Below, piece by piece: positions 1 through 7,531 of a stretch of DNA of 32,857 bases. Numbering within the stretch: position 1 is the stretch's first letter; each line of letters begins with the position of its first letter. The position numbers were made by a program, and so were the translations under genes. The stretch comes from Prevotellaceae bacterium UBA4359 (GTDB lineage Bacteria; Bacteroidota; Bacteroidia; Bacteroidales; Bacteroidaceae). Location of the stretch: the NCBI GenBank assembly GCA_002393555.1, contig DGSP01000068.1, forward strand, positions 1 to 32,857. The letters run 5' to 3'. The notes under the pieces were generated by a model. That model worked only from the letters and a program-made list of their open reading frames with translations, was not told the origin of the DNA and did no database searches.

Positions 1-80
1 GCGCATACGCTGGATTGCTGCGTGTAGGGTTTCTTCCCGTTTGGTTCTCTTCTGTCCCGGTCAATTCCGAGAAGTCATAT

Positions 81-192
81 TCAGGTGGCTTTAGCCCCGG
101 TGTTCCACCTCTTCCCATCCCGAACAGAGAAGTTAAGCCCGGGCGCGCCGATGGTACTGCACCGCAATGCGGGAGAGTAGGTCGCCGCCTTC
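81..192 (+). rRNA. rrf: 5S ribosomal RNA
   Basis: The conserved 5S core is readable: a CCACCTCTTCCCAT-like segment at 105-118, then CCGAACAGAGAAGTTAAGCC at 120-139, GATGGTACTGC at 150-160 and GCGGGAGAGTAGGTCG at 169-184. Helix I closes between AGGTGGC (83-89) and GCCGCCT (184-190) with one G-U pair. The ends are set from this helix and may be off by a few bases. It is presumably the last gene of an rRNA operon whose 23S gene lies left of the window. Confidence 0.95.
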
Positions 193-195
193 TTG

Positions 196-240
196 AGGAG
201 GACGCTTTCAGGAGAAATCCTGGGAGTGTCCTCCTTTTTT
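196..240 (+). terminator. Rho-independent terminator of the rRNA operon
   Basis: An 8-bp stem, AGGAGGAC at 196-203 with GTCCTCCT at 228-235, encloses a second small hairpin (CAGGA / TCCTG, 209-222). A run of T follows directly. It lies a few bases after the 5S gene and points the same way. Confidence 0.9.
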
Positions 241-241
241 T

Positions 242-504
242 GTCTGCATGCCCGGAGGGAATCTTACAAATATGAGAGAGAGGTTTTAAGGGGGGGTATC
301 TGGGCTCAGTAGATTTTTCATAGGAACCTTTGTAAACCTCAATAACGTGTTATTTGTGCAAGTTTTTCTCATAGCCATATCAGCATCTGGCTTCATCGAT
401 ATGTCACCCCGATTTTTGCTTCTTGGCTCTATTTTGCCCCAAAAACAATTCAATCTTTATCTTTTGGGGCAAAAATATGCTAACAATTAGGTTTTTCTCA
501 ATAA
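242..504. other. Intergenic stretch before the AAA ATPase gene
   Basis: No gene is supported here. An imperfect -7-like element (AACCTTTG, about 327-334) and a one-base-too-long TATCTTTTG near 459-467 are the only promoter-like signals. The second overlaps the right arm of the inverted repeat at 432-474. Confidence 0.5.
432..474. repeat. 13-bp perfect inverted repeat upstream of the ATPase gene
   Basis: TTTTGCCCCAAAA at 432-444 is repeated inverted as TTTTGGGGCAAAA at 462-474, with 17 bases between. No T-run follows the second arm beyond its own sequence. An operator or element end is as plausible as a terminator. The right arm overlaps a weak promoter-like TATCTTTTG, which would suit autoregulation of the ATPase gene; that is inference. 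Confidence 0.7.
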
Positions 505-1983
505 TTGTTTGTACCTTTTCCAGCAAGTAATAGATCATTATTATGGAAACTTATTGCAAGAGACAGAGAGTGCTCTATGTTACGGGACTGCATGGAGTCA
601 GACCGTTCAGAATTTGTTATCGTTTATGGAAGAAGGCGCGTGGGAAAGACCTTCCTCATAGACCAGTACTTCAAGATGAATTATGGTTTCAGTTTCGTGG
701 GCTCGCATCGTTCCACTCAAAGGGTTCAACTACGTAACTTGGGGAAGGCCATGAAACTGTATGCAGGGTTGAAGGCTGTTCCAAAGTTCACAGACTGGTT
801 TGATGCCTTTGATGCGCTGGAGGAACATCTTGGCAATCTTCCAGCCAACAGGAAGAAAGTAGTGTTTTTCGACGAAATGCCTTGGATAGACACTCAAAAG
901 TCAGATTTTGTTGAAGCCTTGGAGAACTTTTGGAACGGTTGGGCAAACCGTCGAAACGATATAGTTTTTGTAGGGTCTGGTTCGGCTACATCGTGGATGG
1001 TTGACAAACTGATTGAAAATCAAGGCGGCCTTCACGCTCGCATTACTGCAAACATCTATCTACGTCCCTTCAACCTTAAAGAAACGGAAGAATACCTGCG
1101 CTCTCATCACTGCAAATGGGACCGATACCAGATAGCACAGTGTTACATGCTCTTTGGTGGAGTTCCTTTCTACCTAAGTCTTCTGAAGACGAATCAGAGT
1201 CTTGTCCAAAATGTTGACAGACTGTGTTTTGCACCGAATGCCCCACTCCGCATAGAGTTTGAGGAACTATATACGGCACTTTTCAAACATGCCGACCAGT
1301 ATATCTCTGTGGTAAAAACTCTCAGTCAACAGAAAGAAGGTATGACTCGAAACGATTTGATGAAAGTTCTGAAAAAAGAGGGGCGCAATCTCACTGCTGT
1401 ACTGCGTAATCTGGAACGCTGCGACTTCATCGCCAAAATGGCTCGTTTCCCCAACAAGTCAACTGATGCCATTTACAGGCTGGTTGACTTTTATACCTTA
1501 TTTTATTATAAGTTCCTTGCCGAAGATATGTCGGGGGATGAACAGTGGTGGAGCCATAATTTTCAGTCGCACAGCGTAGAAGCCTGGATGGGCAGGGCGT
1601 TCGAACTGCTTTGCCTCTGCCACGTAGGGCAGATAAAGAGGGCGCTTGGCATTTCCGGAATGGCAACCAGTGTTTCCTCCTGGCGGCAATTGGCAGACAA
1701 GGCCAATCAAGACCCTGCCAAGAGGGAAGGCGCACAAATTGACCTTATCATCGACCGTGCAGACCGCATGGTGCATCTTTGCGAGATGAAGTTCAGTGTC
1801 GGTCCATACGAATTAAAGGATGCATACGAAAAGAAACTACGCCAGCGGATGACAATCTTCCGTGAGGCCACGAAATGTACAAAAGCACTAGTGAATACGT
1901 TTGTTACGACATTCGGCGTGGCAGACGGAATGCACAAGAGCATTGTAAACAATGAAGTGACATTAGATGAACTTTTCAATTAA
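505..1983 (+). CDS. AAA-family ATPase with C-terminal nuclease-like domain; 5' end uncertain
   Basis: This is an archaeal-type P-loop ATPase (ATPase_2 / DUF234 superfamily), common in many copies in Bacteroidetes genomes; its cellular role is not established. Walker A is YGRRRVGKTFL at about residues 41-51. Walker B is KVVFFDEMPWID at about 118-129, followed by a sensor-like FVGSGSATSWM. The C-terminal third carries QIDLIID...CEMKF, matching the core of PD-(D/E)XK nuclease-fold domains. The 492-residue length is normal. The start is doubtful: TTG at 505 directly follows an in-frame TAA, and the family normally begins a few residues before the segment read here as KLIARDREC. ATG at 543 lies in another frame and would fit if two A's had been lost from the A-run after ATGGAA. 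The next in-frame ATG is at 577. It is a stand-alone gene on the plus strand. Confidence 0.85.
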   Translation: MFVPFPASNRSLLWKLIARDRECSMLRDCMESDRSEFVIVYGRRRVGKTFLIDQYFKMNYGFSFVGSHRSTQRVQLRNLGKAMKLYAGLKAVPKFTDWFDAFDALEEHLGNLPANRKKVVFFDEMPWIDTQKSDFVEALENFWNGWANRRNDIVFVGSGSATSWMVDKLIENQGGLHARITANIYLRPFNLKETEEYLRSHHCKWDRYQIAQCYMLFGGVPFYLSLLKTNQSLVQNVDRLCFAPNAPLRIEFEELYTALFKHADQYISVVKTLSQQKEGMTRNDLMKVLKKEGRNLTAVLRNLERCDFIAKMARFPNKSTDAIYRLVDFYTLFYYKFLAEDMSGDEQWWSHNFQSHSVEAWMGRAFELLCLCHVGQIKRALGISGMATSVSSWRQLADKANQDPAKREGAQIDLIIDRADRMVHLCEMKFSVGPYELKDAYEKKLRQRMTIFREATKCTKALVNTFVTTFGVADGMHKSIVNNEVTLDELFN

Positions 1984-2102
1984 TCAAGCCCTTAGCAGCT
2001 CTATGTTATAGGGCAAGTAATTTTCGCAGAACACTTCTTTTCCACCTCATGCAGTGGACGCAAGTAAAAAGATGAAACGCATAATGGTGTTGACAAGCCA
2101 AG

Positions 2103-2142
2103 GCGGGCGGGGATGAAAACGAGGCACCCTCGTCCGCTTTTT
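2103..2142 (+). terminator. Probable terminator after the ATPase gene
   Basis: A 10-bp stem pairs 2103-2112 with 2128-2137, using two G-U pairs, and is followed by TTTTT at 2138-2142. It lies about 120 bases after the ATPase stop and about 90 before the sigma-factor gene, so it separates the two units. Confidence 0.75.
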
Positions 2143-2229
2143 GGTAGGTAAAAAAGTGTAAAATGAAGATTTTCTGAAAAAAAGTGGAGATTCTGCGTAG
2201 CGTTTTCACTCTTTCATCGTATTATAAGT

Positions 2230-2766
2230 ATGGAACGTCTGAAGTACATATCGTTGGTAGCGGAACTGCGGCAGATTGCTGTCAGGAGGGCTTTGGCGTT
2301 ACTTGACGAAAAGGAAGAGGCTGAGGACGTGGCCGGAGAAGTGCTGATAAGGTTATGGGAACGACATGAAGGCCTACGAGATAACGCCGATGAAATAAAG
2401 CATCTGGCCGACACGATGGCAAGGAACCTCGCGCTTGACACGTTGAGACACCGACGACGACATCCCATCCTGCGCATCTTCTATAGGCAAGAGGATGACG
2501 ATGAAGAAACGGGGAGCATTCCCGACGTACCCGATTCGCTAACGCCACAACATTACGTAGAGGACAAGGAGGCTGGCTGCATCGTCCAACGCGCCATGAT
2601 CCAACTGCCCTACAACTGGAGGAGAATCGTGGAGATGCGCGAACAGGAAGACATGAGCTTTGCGGAGATTGCCCAAGTGCTGGGAACCAGCGAATCGTCG
2701 TGCCGAGGCATGATGTCGAAAGCACGCCAGAGAATGTTACAACTAATAAGTAAAATGACAAGATGA
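2230..2766 (+). CDS. ECF-type RNA polymerase sigma factor
   Basis: This 178-residue sigma-70-family protein has only regions 2 and 4, the layout of extracytoplasmic-function sigma factors. Region 2 spans about residues 20-80 (EEAEDVAGEVLIRLWE, then MARNLALDTLRHRRR). Region 4 spans about 118-172, with the helix-turn-helix MSFAEIAQVLGTSESSCRGM. It would direct core RNA polymerase to a small set of promoters. The next gene starts within its stop (ATGA overlap), and that gene's product has one membrane segment, the usual anti-sigma arrangement. Two exported proteins and perhaps a thioredoxin-fold protein follow and may be its targets. The inducing signal is unknown. Confidence 0.9.
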   Translation: MERLKYISLVAELRQIAVRRALALLDEKEEAEDVAGEVLIRLWERHEGLRDNADEIKHLADTMARNLALDTLRHRRRHPILRIFYRQEDDDEETGSIPDVPDSLTPQHYVEDKEAGCIVQRAMIQLPYNWRRIVEMREQEDMSFAEIAQVLGTSESSCRGMMSKARQRMLQLISKMTR

Positions 2767-3350
2767 TGGAAAAAGAATACATACAGAAACTGCTCGACAG
2801 CTACATGGCTGCTGAAACGACCAAGGAGGAAGAACAGCTTCTTTCCGAGTATTTCAGCACCCACCGCGATATTCCGGCTGAGTGGCGCGAGTTCTCCATC
2901 CTGTTCAGAGGCATCAGGCAGTACGAGCAAAAGCCATACGTTTCGTACAGGAGGATAATCATAAAATGGAGTGCTGCAGCGGCTATGATAGCTTTCGTTT
3001 TCGGAATAGGATTGTCGTTGCAACATCAGGAGGAAACGTGCAAACCTTCGCATGTCATAGCCCAAACGAAGGATGTGCCTACGCCTGTTGCCATAGAGCC
3101 GCATCTTGAGACAATCGCGGAAGTGACACCAACCGTGGCAGAGATAACAGCAAAGCCGTCTCGCTCTGTCAGAACAGGAAAGTCGGCCAAACAGAAATCA
3201 AGGGATGTGGAACAAATGATGAAATTACTGGATGAAGCTGACATGGCCTTTTCGCAAGCTACGGTACGATGTGCCATTGACATTGAAGAGAGTATTCCGC
3301 AGAGTGAGGAACAAGAGGAAACGGACAACGAAACCAATATAATCATTTAG
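2763..3350 (+). CDS. Single-pass membrane protein, probable anti-sigma factor
   Basis: The protein has 195 residues. A cytoplasmic-type N-terminus of about 65 residues (KEYIQKLLDSYMAAETTKEE, the acidic start typical of Bacteroidetes anti-sigma-like proteins) precedes one hydrophobic segment at about residues 67-86 (IIKWSAAAAMIAFVFGIGLS). A charged, probably periplasmic tail with an acidic C-terminus follows. The start overlaps the sigma-factor stop by 4 bases, implying translational coupling. I recognise no named domain, so the anti-sigma role rests on position and topology. ATG at 2763 and ATG at 2766 are both possible starts. Confidence 0.7.
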   Translation: MMEKEYIQKLLDSYMAAETTKEEEQLLSEYFSTHRDIPAEWREFSILFRGIRQYEQKPYVSYRRIIIKWSAAAAMIAFVFGIGLSLQHQEETCKPSHVIAQTKDVPTPVAIEPHLETIAEVTPTVAEITAKPSRSVRTGKSAKQKSRDVEQMMKLLDEADMAFSQATVRCAIDIEESIPQSEEQEETDNETNIII

Positions 3351-3355
3351 AGCGT

Positions 3356-3853
3356 ATGAGATACTTTATATTTATTACATTCCTATGGGCTTTCGCAATG
3401 GTTAGTCATGCCCAGACACACGTCAGAAAAGCCATCGACAACATGTTGTCAGAACATCCCGAGTGGGTCATTAACTCCGGGAAAAGTGAGTCTGCTATCA
3501 AGTCTGGCACACAATCGAATCGCATCTACGAGCTGTCGATAACCGACATGACGGCCATAGACTCCCTCCTGTTCGCTTTTGATGCAGACAAAATGGATGC
3601 CTACAGCTACATACGCACCTCTGCCGCCTACAATCAGGCCATGCAGAAACGTCGCCGGACCACCGTTACATTGCAGAACGGTGAACGTTTGGAAAGCCAT
3701 TCTACAGAATACAGCTTCGTGTCGCTGTCGGTCGTTGACTCTGAGAACAAGTGCCACCGAACCAACTATATTCTGAAATGGTATTTGCCAAAGGATGACC
3801 GGGTGGAAGCAAAACTATACATACTCAATGGTCCAAGACCAAACAATCAATAA
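3356..3853 (+). CDS. Small exported protein of unknown function
   Basis: The protein has 165 residues and a clear signal peptide, with hydrophobic residues 3-16 and a likely cut after SHA-Q near residue 20. It starts 5 bases after the preceding stop, so it belongs to the sigma-led operon. Its body loosely resembles the N-terminal part of the next protein: each starts with a helix of the AIDNML / AVDDII kind, has a central HSTEYSF / HITEYSF segment and ends in an NYILKW / VYILQI strand. The two may be paralogous domains. I do not recognise the family. Confidence 0.75.
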   Translation: MRYFIFITFLWAFAMVSHAQTHVRKAIDNMLSEHPEWVINSGKSESAIKSGTQSNRIYELSITDMTAIDSLLFAFDADKMDAYSYIRTSAAYNQAMQKRRRTTVTLQNGERLESHSTEYSFVSLSVVDSENKCHRTNYILKWYLPKDDRVEAKLYILNGPRPNNQ

Positions 3854-3872
3854 CAAATAAACTTAAGAAACA

Positions 3873-4811
3873 ATGAAAAAGATTACAATGACCCTCATGG
3901 TGCTGGCCATCATATTGTCGGCCTCTGCACAAAGCGCAGTAGATGACATCATCGGAAAACTGCTGAAAACTTATCCTAAGACCCCGTCACGGGAAATGGT
4001 TGACAAAGACCCTGCAACGGGGAAGATGCTTCGACACATCACGGAATACAGTTTCCGTGACATCAAGCAGCAAGACTTTGACCCTCTTGTCAATGCCTTA
4101 CGCGATTCGCACAATGGATATTTCACAAACACCTACACCCGTACCCTTAAGCATACGCACAAAAGCGACAGCTGTGTTTACGAGCTTCACATGGCTGATG
4201 CAGACCCTGACTTCCGCACAGTCTATATCCTGCAGATCAAGGGCAGTAATGCCGACCTGAATGTGCTCTACGGCAAGAAAACTTACAGCGAGTTGTTTAC
4301 CAACTTCGACTACACCCCCGGCAAATACTACACCATTGTGAACAAAAGCACTGGTGCAAAGCTGGGCCTGTCGTTTGACTACAACCTTCATGCTAGTGCC
4401 TATCGCGATTCTGTACCGTCGGGGCGTGGCCCCAACCGCATCGTCATCACCGACAAGAAGGTTTTCCGCTTTAAGTTCATCCCAACGGTCGTTGTTGACA
4501 CGCGTTTCTCCGACACCGTGAGCGAGGACTGCTTCATCGTCACCGAAAATATGTTTGCCCTGGAGGATGGCTCTGAGAGTGAGCAAGGTCAGTGGCTCGT
4601 GTTCCGCTATCTCAACAAGAACAATCCCTATCAGCGGTGGAAACTGATAGAAAAGGACGGAACGGTCACCATCATCAACAAAGCCACAGGCCGCTGTGTT
4701 GACCTCGCTGGTGGCGAGACTAAGGAAGGAGCCTCCATATTCAGCTACGACATCAACGAAGACCCGCAAAGCAACGCCAACCAGAAATGGATAATAGAAG
4801 AAGCAGAGTAG
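3873..4811 (+). CDS. Exported protein with C-terminal ricin-type (beta-trefoil) lectin domain
   Basis: The protein has 312 residues. A signal peptide (residues 1-20, cut near ASAQ) is followed by a domain of about 115 residues resembling the preceding gene product. From about residue 150 there is a ricin-B-like region: GKYYTIVNKSTGAKLGL, then YQRW at 253-256, VTIINKATGRCVDL at 265-278 and NQKW at 303-306. The paired Q-x-W motifs are the hallmark of this fold, which usually binds carbohydrate, so this may be a periplasmic or surface glycan sensor or binder. It lies 19 bases after the preceding gene in the sigma-led operon. A hairpin with a short T-run follows at 4891. Confidence 0.8.
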   Translation: MKKITMTLMVLAIILSASAQSAVDDIIGKLLKTYPKTPSREMVDKDPATGKMLRHITEYSFRDIKQQDFDPLVNALRDSHNGYFTNTYTRTLKHTHKSDSCVYELHMADADPDFRTVYILQIKGSNADLNVLYGKKTYSELFTNFDYTPGKYYTIVNKSTGAKLGLSFDYNLHASAYRDSVPSGRGPNRIVITDKKVFRFKFIPTVVVDTRFSDTVSEDCFIVTENMFALEDGSESEQGQWLVFRYLNKNNPYQRWKLIEKDGTVTIINKATGRCVDLAGGETKEGASIFSYDINEDPQSNANQKWIIEEAE

Positions 4812-4890
4812 CTGGTAAGGAAAACCTAAAAACGGAGTTTTGATTTTCATAAGCTCAAAACGAGTTAGTAAATAATAGAACCCGGGACAG

Positions 4891-4922
4891 GCATGGGCCG
4901 CAGCGATGCACCCCATGCTTTT
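4891..4922 (+). terminator. Hairpin between the lectin gene and the thioredoxin-fold gene
   Basis: GCATGGG at 4891-4897 pairs with CCCATGC at 4912-4918, and TTTT follows. It may end the sigma-led operon or only reduce read-through into the thioredoxin-fold gene 24 bases downstream. Confidence 0.55.
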
Positions 4923-4945
4923 ACCCGATAAAGACGAAAAGAACA

Positions 4946-6712
4946 ATGAACAAGAAATCCATCATCACCGCACTGCTCGCCCTCGTCGCAATGGCGGGGC
5001 GGGCGCAGAATACAGTGAGTACACTTGCAGACACCTACTGGCGCAACGAGAAAACGGGTGACTGGCTCATAGGCATCACTGCGAATCATGTCATCTATGA
5101 CAACATGGTATGGGACATCGTTGCCCGAACCGAGAAGAAGGATACCTACACGCTGACCATCAGCCGCCCGACCTCAGATCGTTTGCAAAGCAAGAACGGT
5201 ACAACCATCAGGGTCGGCAGGCAGAAGAAAGGGCTTCGCAGCATTGCCGTCGGCAAGCAGAAACCGATAACGTGCAGCCTAATCACTACAGAAACTCTGC
5301 CCGACTACCCTACGAAAGACATGCGCACGGGCTTTGCAGACAATGGCTACAGGGATGGCGACAGCGTGACCATCATAGGCTGGCTGAAGGACATGCCCCA
5401 AGAGGAGTGGCAGAAAGGCGGCGAATTCAGAATATCGTGGAACAGCATCATCACCGACGAGCAAGAAGTATTCTTTGCCAAGATGGACTCCCTGGGCCGC
5501 TTCACACTTCGCTTCCCCGTCATCAATACCTCGAAAGTATGGTTAGACGAACACCGCACGGAAATTATGAGTGTTGTAGAGCCTGGCGAGACTTACTTCT
5601 TCCAGTACGACTATAAGACGGGGCAGAAATTGTGGATGGGCGGTAACGTGCGGTTGCAGAACGAGTTGTTGGCCCATCCATCGGGTGGTCATCACGACCG
5701 CATAGACATCAGCCAGGACGGTAAGGTGGATGCGATGGATTTCAAGGCTCAGACAGACAGAAGTCGCGCCCAAAGCGAGGCCGAACTGCGAAAGACAATA
5801 GCCGAGCATCCAACGCTCTCGCAGCGGTATATCGACTATGTGGAAGGCGAGTATCAGAACATACAGGCCGAATCGATGATGCAGGCCAAATACTTCATGC
5901 CCGGTTTCAAACTGCCGCAGGACTATGTGGACTTTGTGGGCAAGGAATTTTGGAAGAAAGCCTCGAAGCCCTACACGCTTTATGACGATTTCCCATATTT
6001 CATGAACAACTATCTTGAGTACTTCATGCCAGACCAAGGCAATGATGATACCCTTCAGGCGATGCTGGACTCCGTGGGATGCGAATATCCACTGCGCGAC
6101 ATCTTCTTTGCCCACATGTTCTATGAAATGATTGACGGCACCCGTCAGCCCCTTGATTCGCTCGTTCTTGACCATGTAGAGAAGCATCTGGTAAAGATGC
6201 CACAGGCTTTTGCCGTAGTGAAAACCCTGAACGATAAATACGTAGCTATACAGAAACGCTCCCTTTCAGATACGGCAAATCTGAAGTCTGCTGACGACGT
6301 GGCCGACATGAGCGACGGCGAGCAGATTCTCCACAAAATCACCGAGTCCTATCGTGGCCACCTCGTCCTGCTCGACATCTGGGGCACATGGTGCGGCCCT
6401 TGCAAGGAAGCCCTCTCGCACTCGCAGGAAGAATACGAGCGGCTGAAAGACTACAATCTCGTCTATCTCTACTTGGCCAACCGCAGCAGTGACGAGGCGT
6501 GGAAGAACGTCATCAAGCAGTACAACGTCACGGGCGAGAACATCGTCCACTACAACCTGCCCATTGACCAGCAGAGTGCCGTAGAGAACTACCTTAACGT
6601 CCACGCATGGCCCCACTATCGGCTAATCGACCGCGACGGAAAGGTACTCGACGTAAATGCCGACCCGCGCGACCTCGAAGGACTCGCCCGACTGCTGGAG
6701 CAGATGAAATAG
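4946..6712 (+). CDS. Exported TlpA/ResA-like thioredoxin-fold protein
   Basis: The protein has 588 residues. A signal peptide (1-20, MNKKSIITALLALVAMAGRA) is followed by a long N-terminal region with beta-rich (about 130-230) and helical (about 270-430) parts that I cannot assign. A C-terminal thioredoxin fold of the TlpA/AhpC-TSA kind spans about residues 455-588. The redox motif is WCGPC at 482-486, inside LLDIWGTWCGPCKEAL. The cis-Pro loop is probably AWPHYRLIDRDG. Such proteins reduce or isomerise disulfides in the periplasm and are often lipid-anchored, but this one lacks a lipobox cysteine. A hairpin separates it from the upstream lectin gene. A copy of its own first codons lies just after its stop (6725-6778). 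Confidence 0.88.
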   Translation: MNKKSIITALLALVAMAGRAQNTVSTLADTYWRNEKTGDWLIGITANHVIYDNMVWDIVARTEKKDTYTLTISRPTSDRLQSKNGTTIRVGRQKKGLRSIAVGKQKPITCSLITTETLPDYPTKDMRTGFADNGYRDGDSVTIIGWLKDMPQEEWQKGGEFRISWNSIITDEQEVFFAKMDSLGRFTLRFPVINTSKVWLDEHRTEIMSVVEPGETYFFQYDYKTGQKLWMGGNVRLQNELLAHPSGGHHDRIDISQDGKVDAMDFKAQTDRSRAQSEAELRKTIAEHPTLSQRYIDYVEGEYQNIQAESMMQAKYFMPGFKLPQDYVDFVGKEFWKKASKPYTLYDDFPYFMNNYLEYFMPDQGNDDTLQAMLDSVGCEYPLRDIFFAHMFYEMIDGTRQPLDSLVLDHVEKHLVKMPQAFAVVKTLNDKYVAIQKRSLSDTANLKSADDVADMSDGEQILHKITESYRGHLVLLDIWGTWCGPCKEALSHSQEEYERLKDYNLVYLYLANRSSDEAWKNVIKQYNVTGENIVHYNLPIDQQSAVENYLNVHAWPHYRLIDRDGKVLDVNADPRDLEGLARLLEQMK

Positions 6713-6724
6713 TGCGAAACGAAT

Positions 6725-6778
6725 ACGAACAAGAAAACAATCATCACCGCACTGCTCCGACTGACATTCAAACTCTGA
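6725..6778 (+). pseudogene. Vestige of a second TlpA-like gene: signal-peptide codons only
   Basis: Read in frame from 6725, the sequence gives TNKKTIITALLRLTFKL and a stop. This matches the N-terminus of the upstream thioredoxin-fold protein (MNKKSIITALLALV). The initiator ATG has become ACG. The DNA match starts right at the former start codon, about 12 bases after the upstream gene's stop. The simplest reading is a tandem paralogue that has been almost wholly deleted. Confidence 0.7.
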
Positions 6779-6882
6779 GCGAATCATCCGATGAGCATTA
6801 CTTGATTTCATAAAGCAGTAAAGATTAGTAAAAGAAGATTAGTTAAACAAAGTAATTTTTGTTCAAGTCCTATAGGCACCAA

Positions 6883-6922
6883 AGCCCCGCCGCGTCGTGA
6901 CGACGTGACGGGGCTGCTTGTT
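6883..6922 (+). terminator. Strong hairpin, probable terminator of the thioredoxin-fold gene
   Basis: AGCCCCG at 6883-6889 pairs with CGGGGCT at 6909-6915 and encloses an inner stem, CGTCG / CGACG (6893-6905). GCTTGTTT follows, a weak U-tract. It is about 170 bases after the last intact stop codon on the plus strand. Confidence 0.65.
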
Positions 6923-6948
6923 TCAGGTGGGTATTCTTCGAGGTTATA

Positions 6949-7128
6949 TCATTGGATCCAGTGGAAATAATTGTAGAAAGCCTTATCGCCGATGCTTCTC
7001 ACGCTGTTGGGAATTGTGATGGATGTCAGTCCGCAGCAGCCATGGAAAGCAAAAAGTTTGAAACAGAGATAGATTTGGGAATCATTTCTTTTCACAAAGA
7101 TGGAAAAGATATAAAAGATGGTTAATTC
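6949..7128 (-). pseudogene. Remnant of a BspA-like leucine-rich-repeat protein gene
   Basis: The minus strand is open from 7128 to a TGA at 6949-6951. It contains FAFHGCCGLTSITIPNSVRS followed by IGDKAFYN, a near-perfect LRR_5 unit of the BspA family (surface proteins built from many such 22-23-residue repeats). Only about one and a half repeats remain. No ATG start, signal peptide or further repeats are visible upstream, where the frame closes at 7129-7131. The reading is a decayed 3' end of a once much larger surface-protein gene, or a fragment left by recombination. Confidence 0.75.
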
Positions 7129-7395
7129 TTAATGAACAATGAACAATTAAGTAACTACACAAAATAATCTTATACAATGATGTTTCTTCTTTTCGCCGCA
7201 AGCGGCTTGGTTTCCTCGGACAATAATTTCCAATAATTTACGATAATTTTGTCCAATAATTATTATTGGAGACGTGGGCTCGGTGTAAGATATACGCCTT
7301 CGGCGGACGAAGAAAAAAGTTTTTATTTGTTTTTCAGTGTCAATTTGGGGGATGTGGAAATTGGTCAATTTGTACTTGCTCGTAGCGTCGAAATC
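7129..7395. other. AT-rich intergenic stretch with small palindromes
   Basis: No gene is supported. GCCGC-AA-GCGGC (7195-7206) is a perfect short hairpin. TCCAATAAT-T-ATTATTGGA (7252-7270) is a 19-base palindrome, preceded by several looser CAATAATTT copies from 7221 on. Their role is unknown. Confidence 0.5.
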
Positions 7396-7467
7396 GGTGT
7401 GAGTCACACCTGTGGTAGGGGTGTGACTCAGACCTATGGGATAGGTGTGACTCACTCCTGTTTTGGG
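7396..7467. repeat. Triple palindrome array, copy A
   Basis: Three imperfect palindromes lie exactly 24 bases apart: GGTGTGAGTCACACC at 7396-7410, GGTGTGACTCAGACC at 7420-7434 and GGTGTGACTCACTCC at 7444-7458. TGTTTTGGGGG follows. The same array occurs in opposite orientation at 17142-17224 (copy B), and the two align with only scattered differences across three units and both 9-base spacers. Copy A has lost the symmetric outer end on its left side. It lies between the BspA remnant and the 3' end of the leftward lipoprotein gene. Confidence 0.9.
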
Positions 7468-7531
7468 GGTGGTTGGGGTTGGTCTTTTTGTACGATTCGG
7501 GGGCGTGCGTGGTGGCTGTGGGGATGGGGCG

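Noticed and set aside
1..80. End of a 23S rRNA gene
   Set aside because: No conserved 23S 3'-terminal sequence is recognisable; it is more likely the 23S-5S spacer.
15..275. 86-codon frame across the 5S gene
   Set aside because: It overlaps the 5S rRNA and its terminator.
4881..4890. GAACCCGGGAC resembling part of a tRNA T-arm
   Set aside because: No acceptor stem or anticodon arm could be built around it; no tRNA was found elsewhere either.
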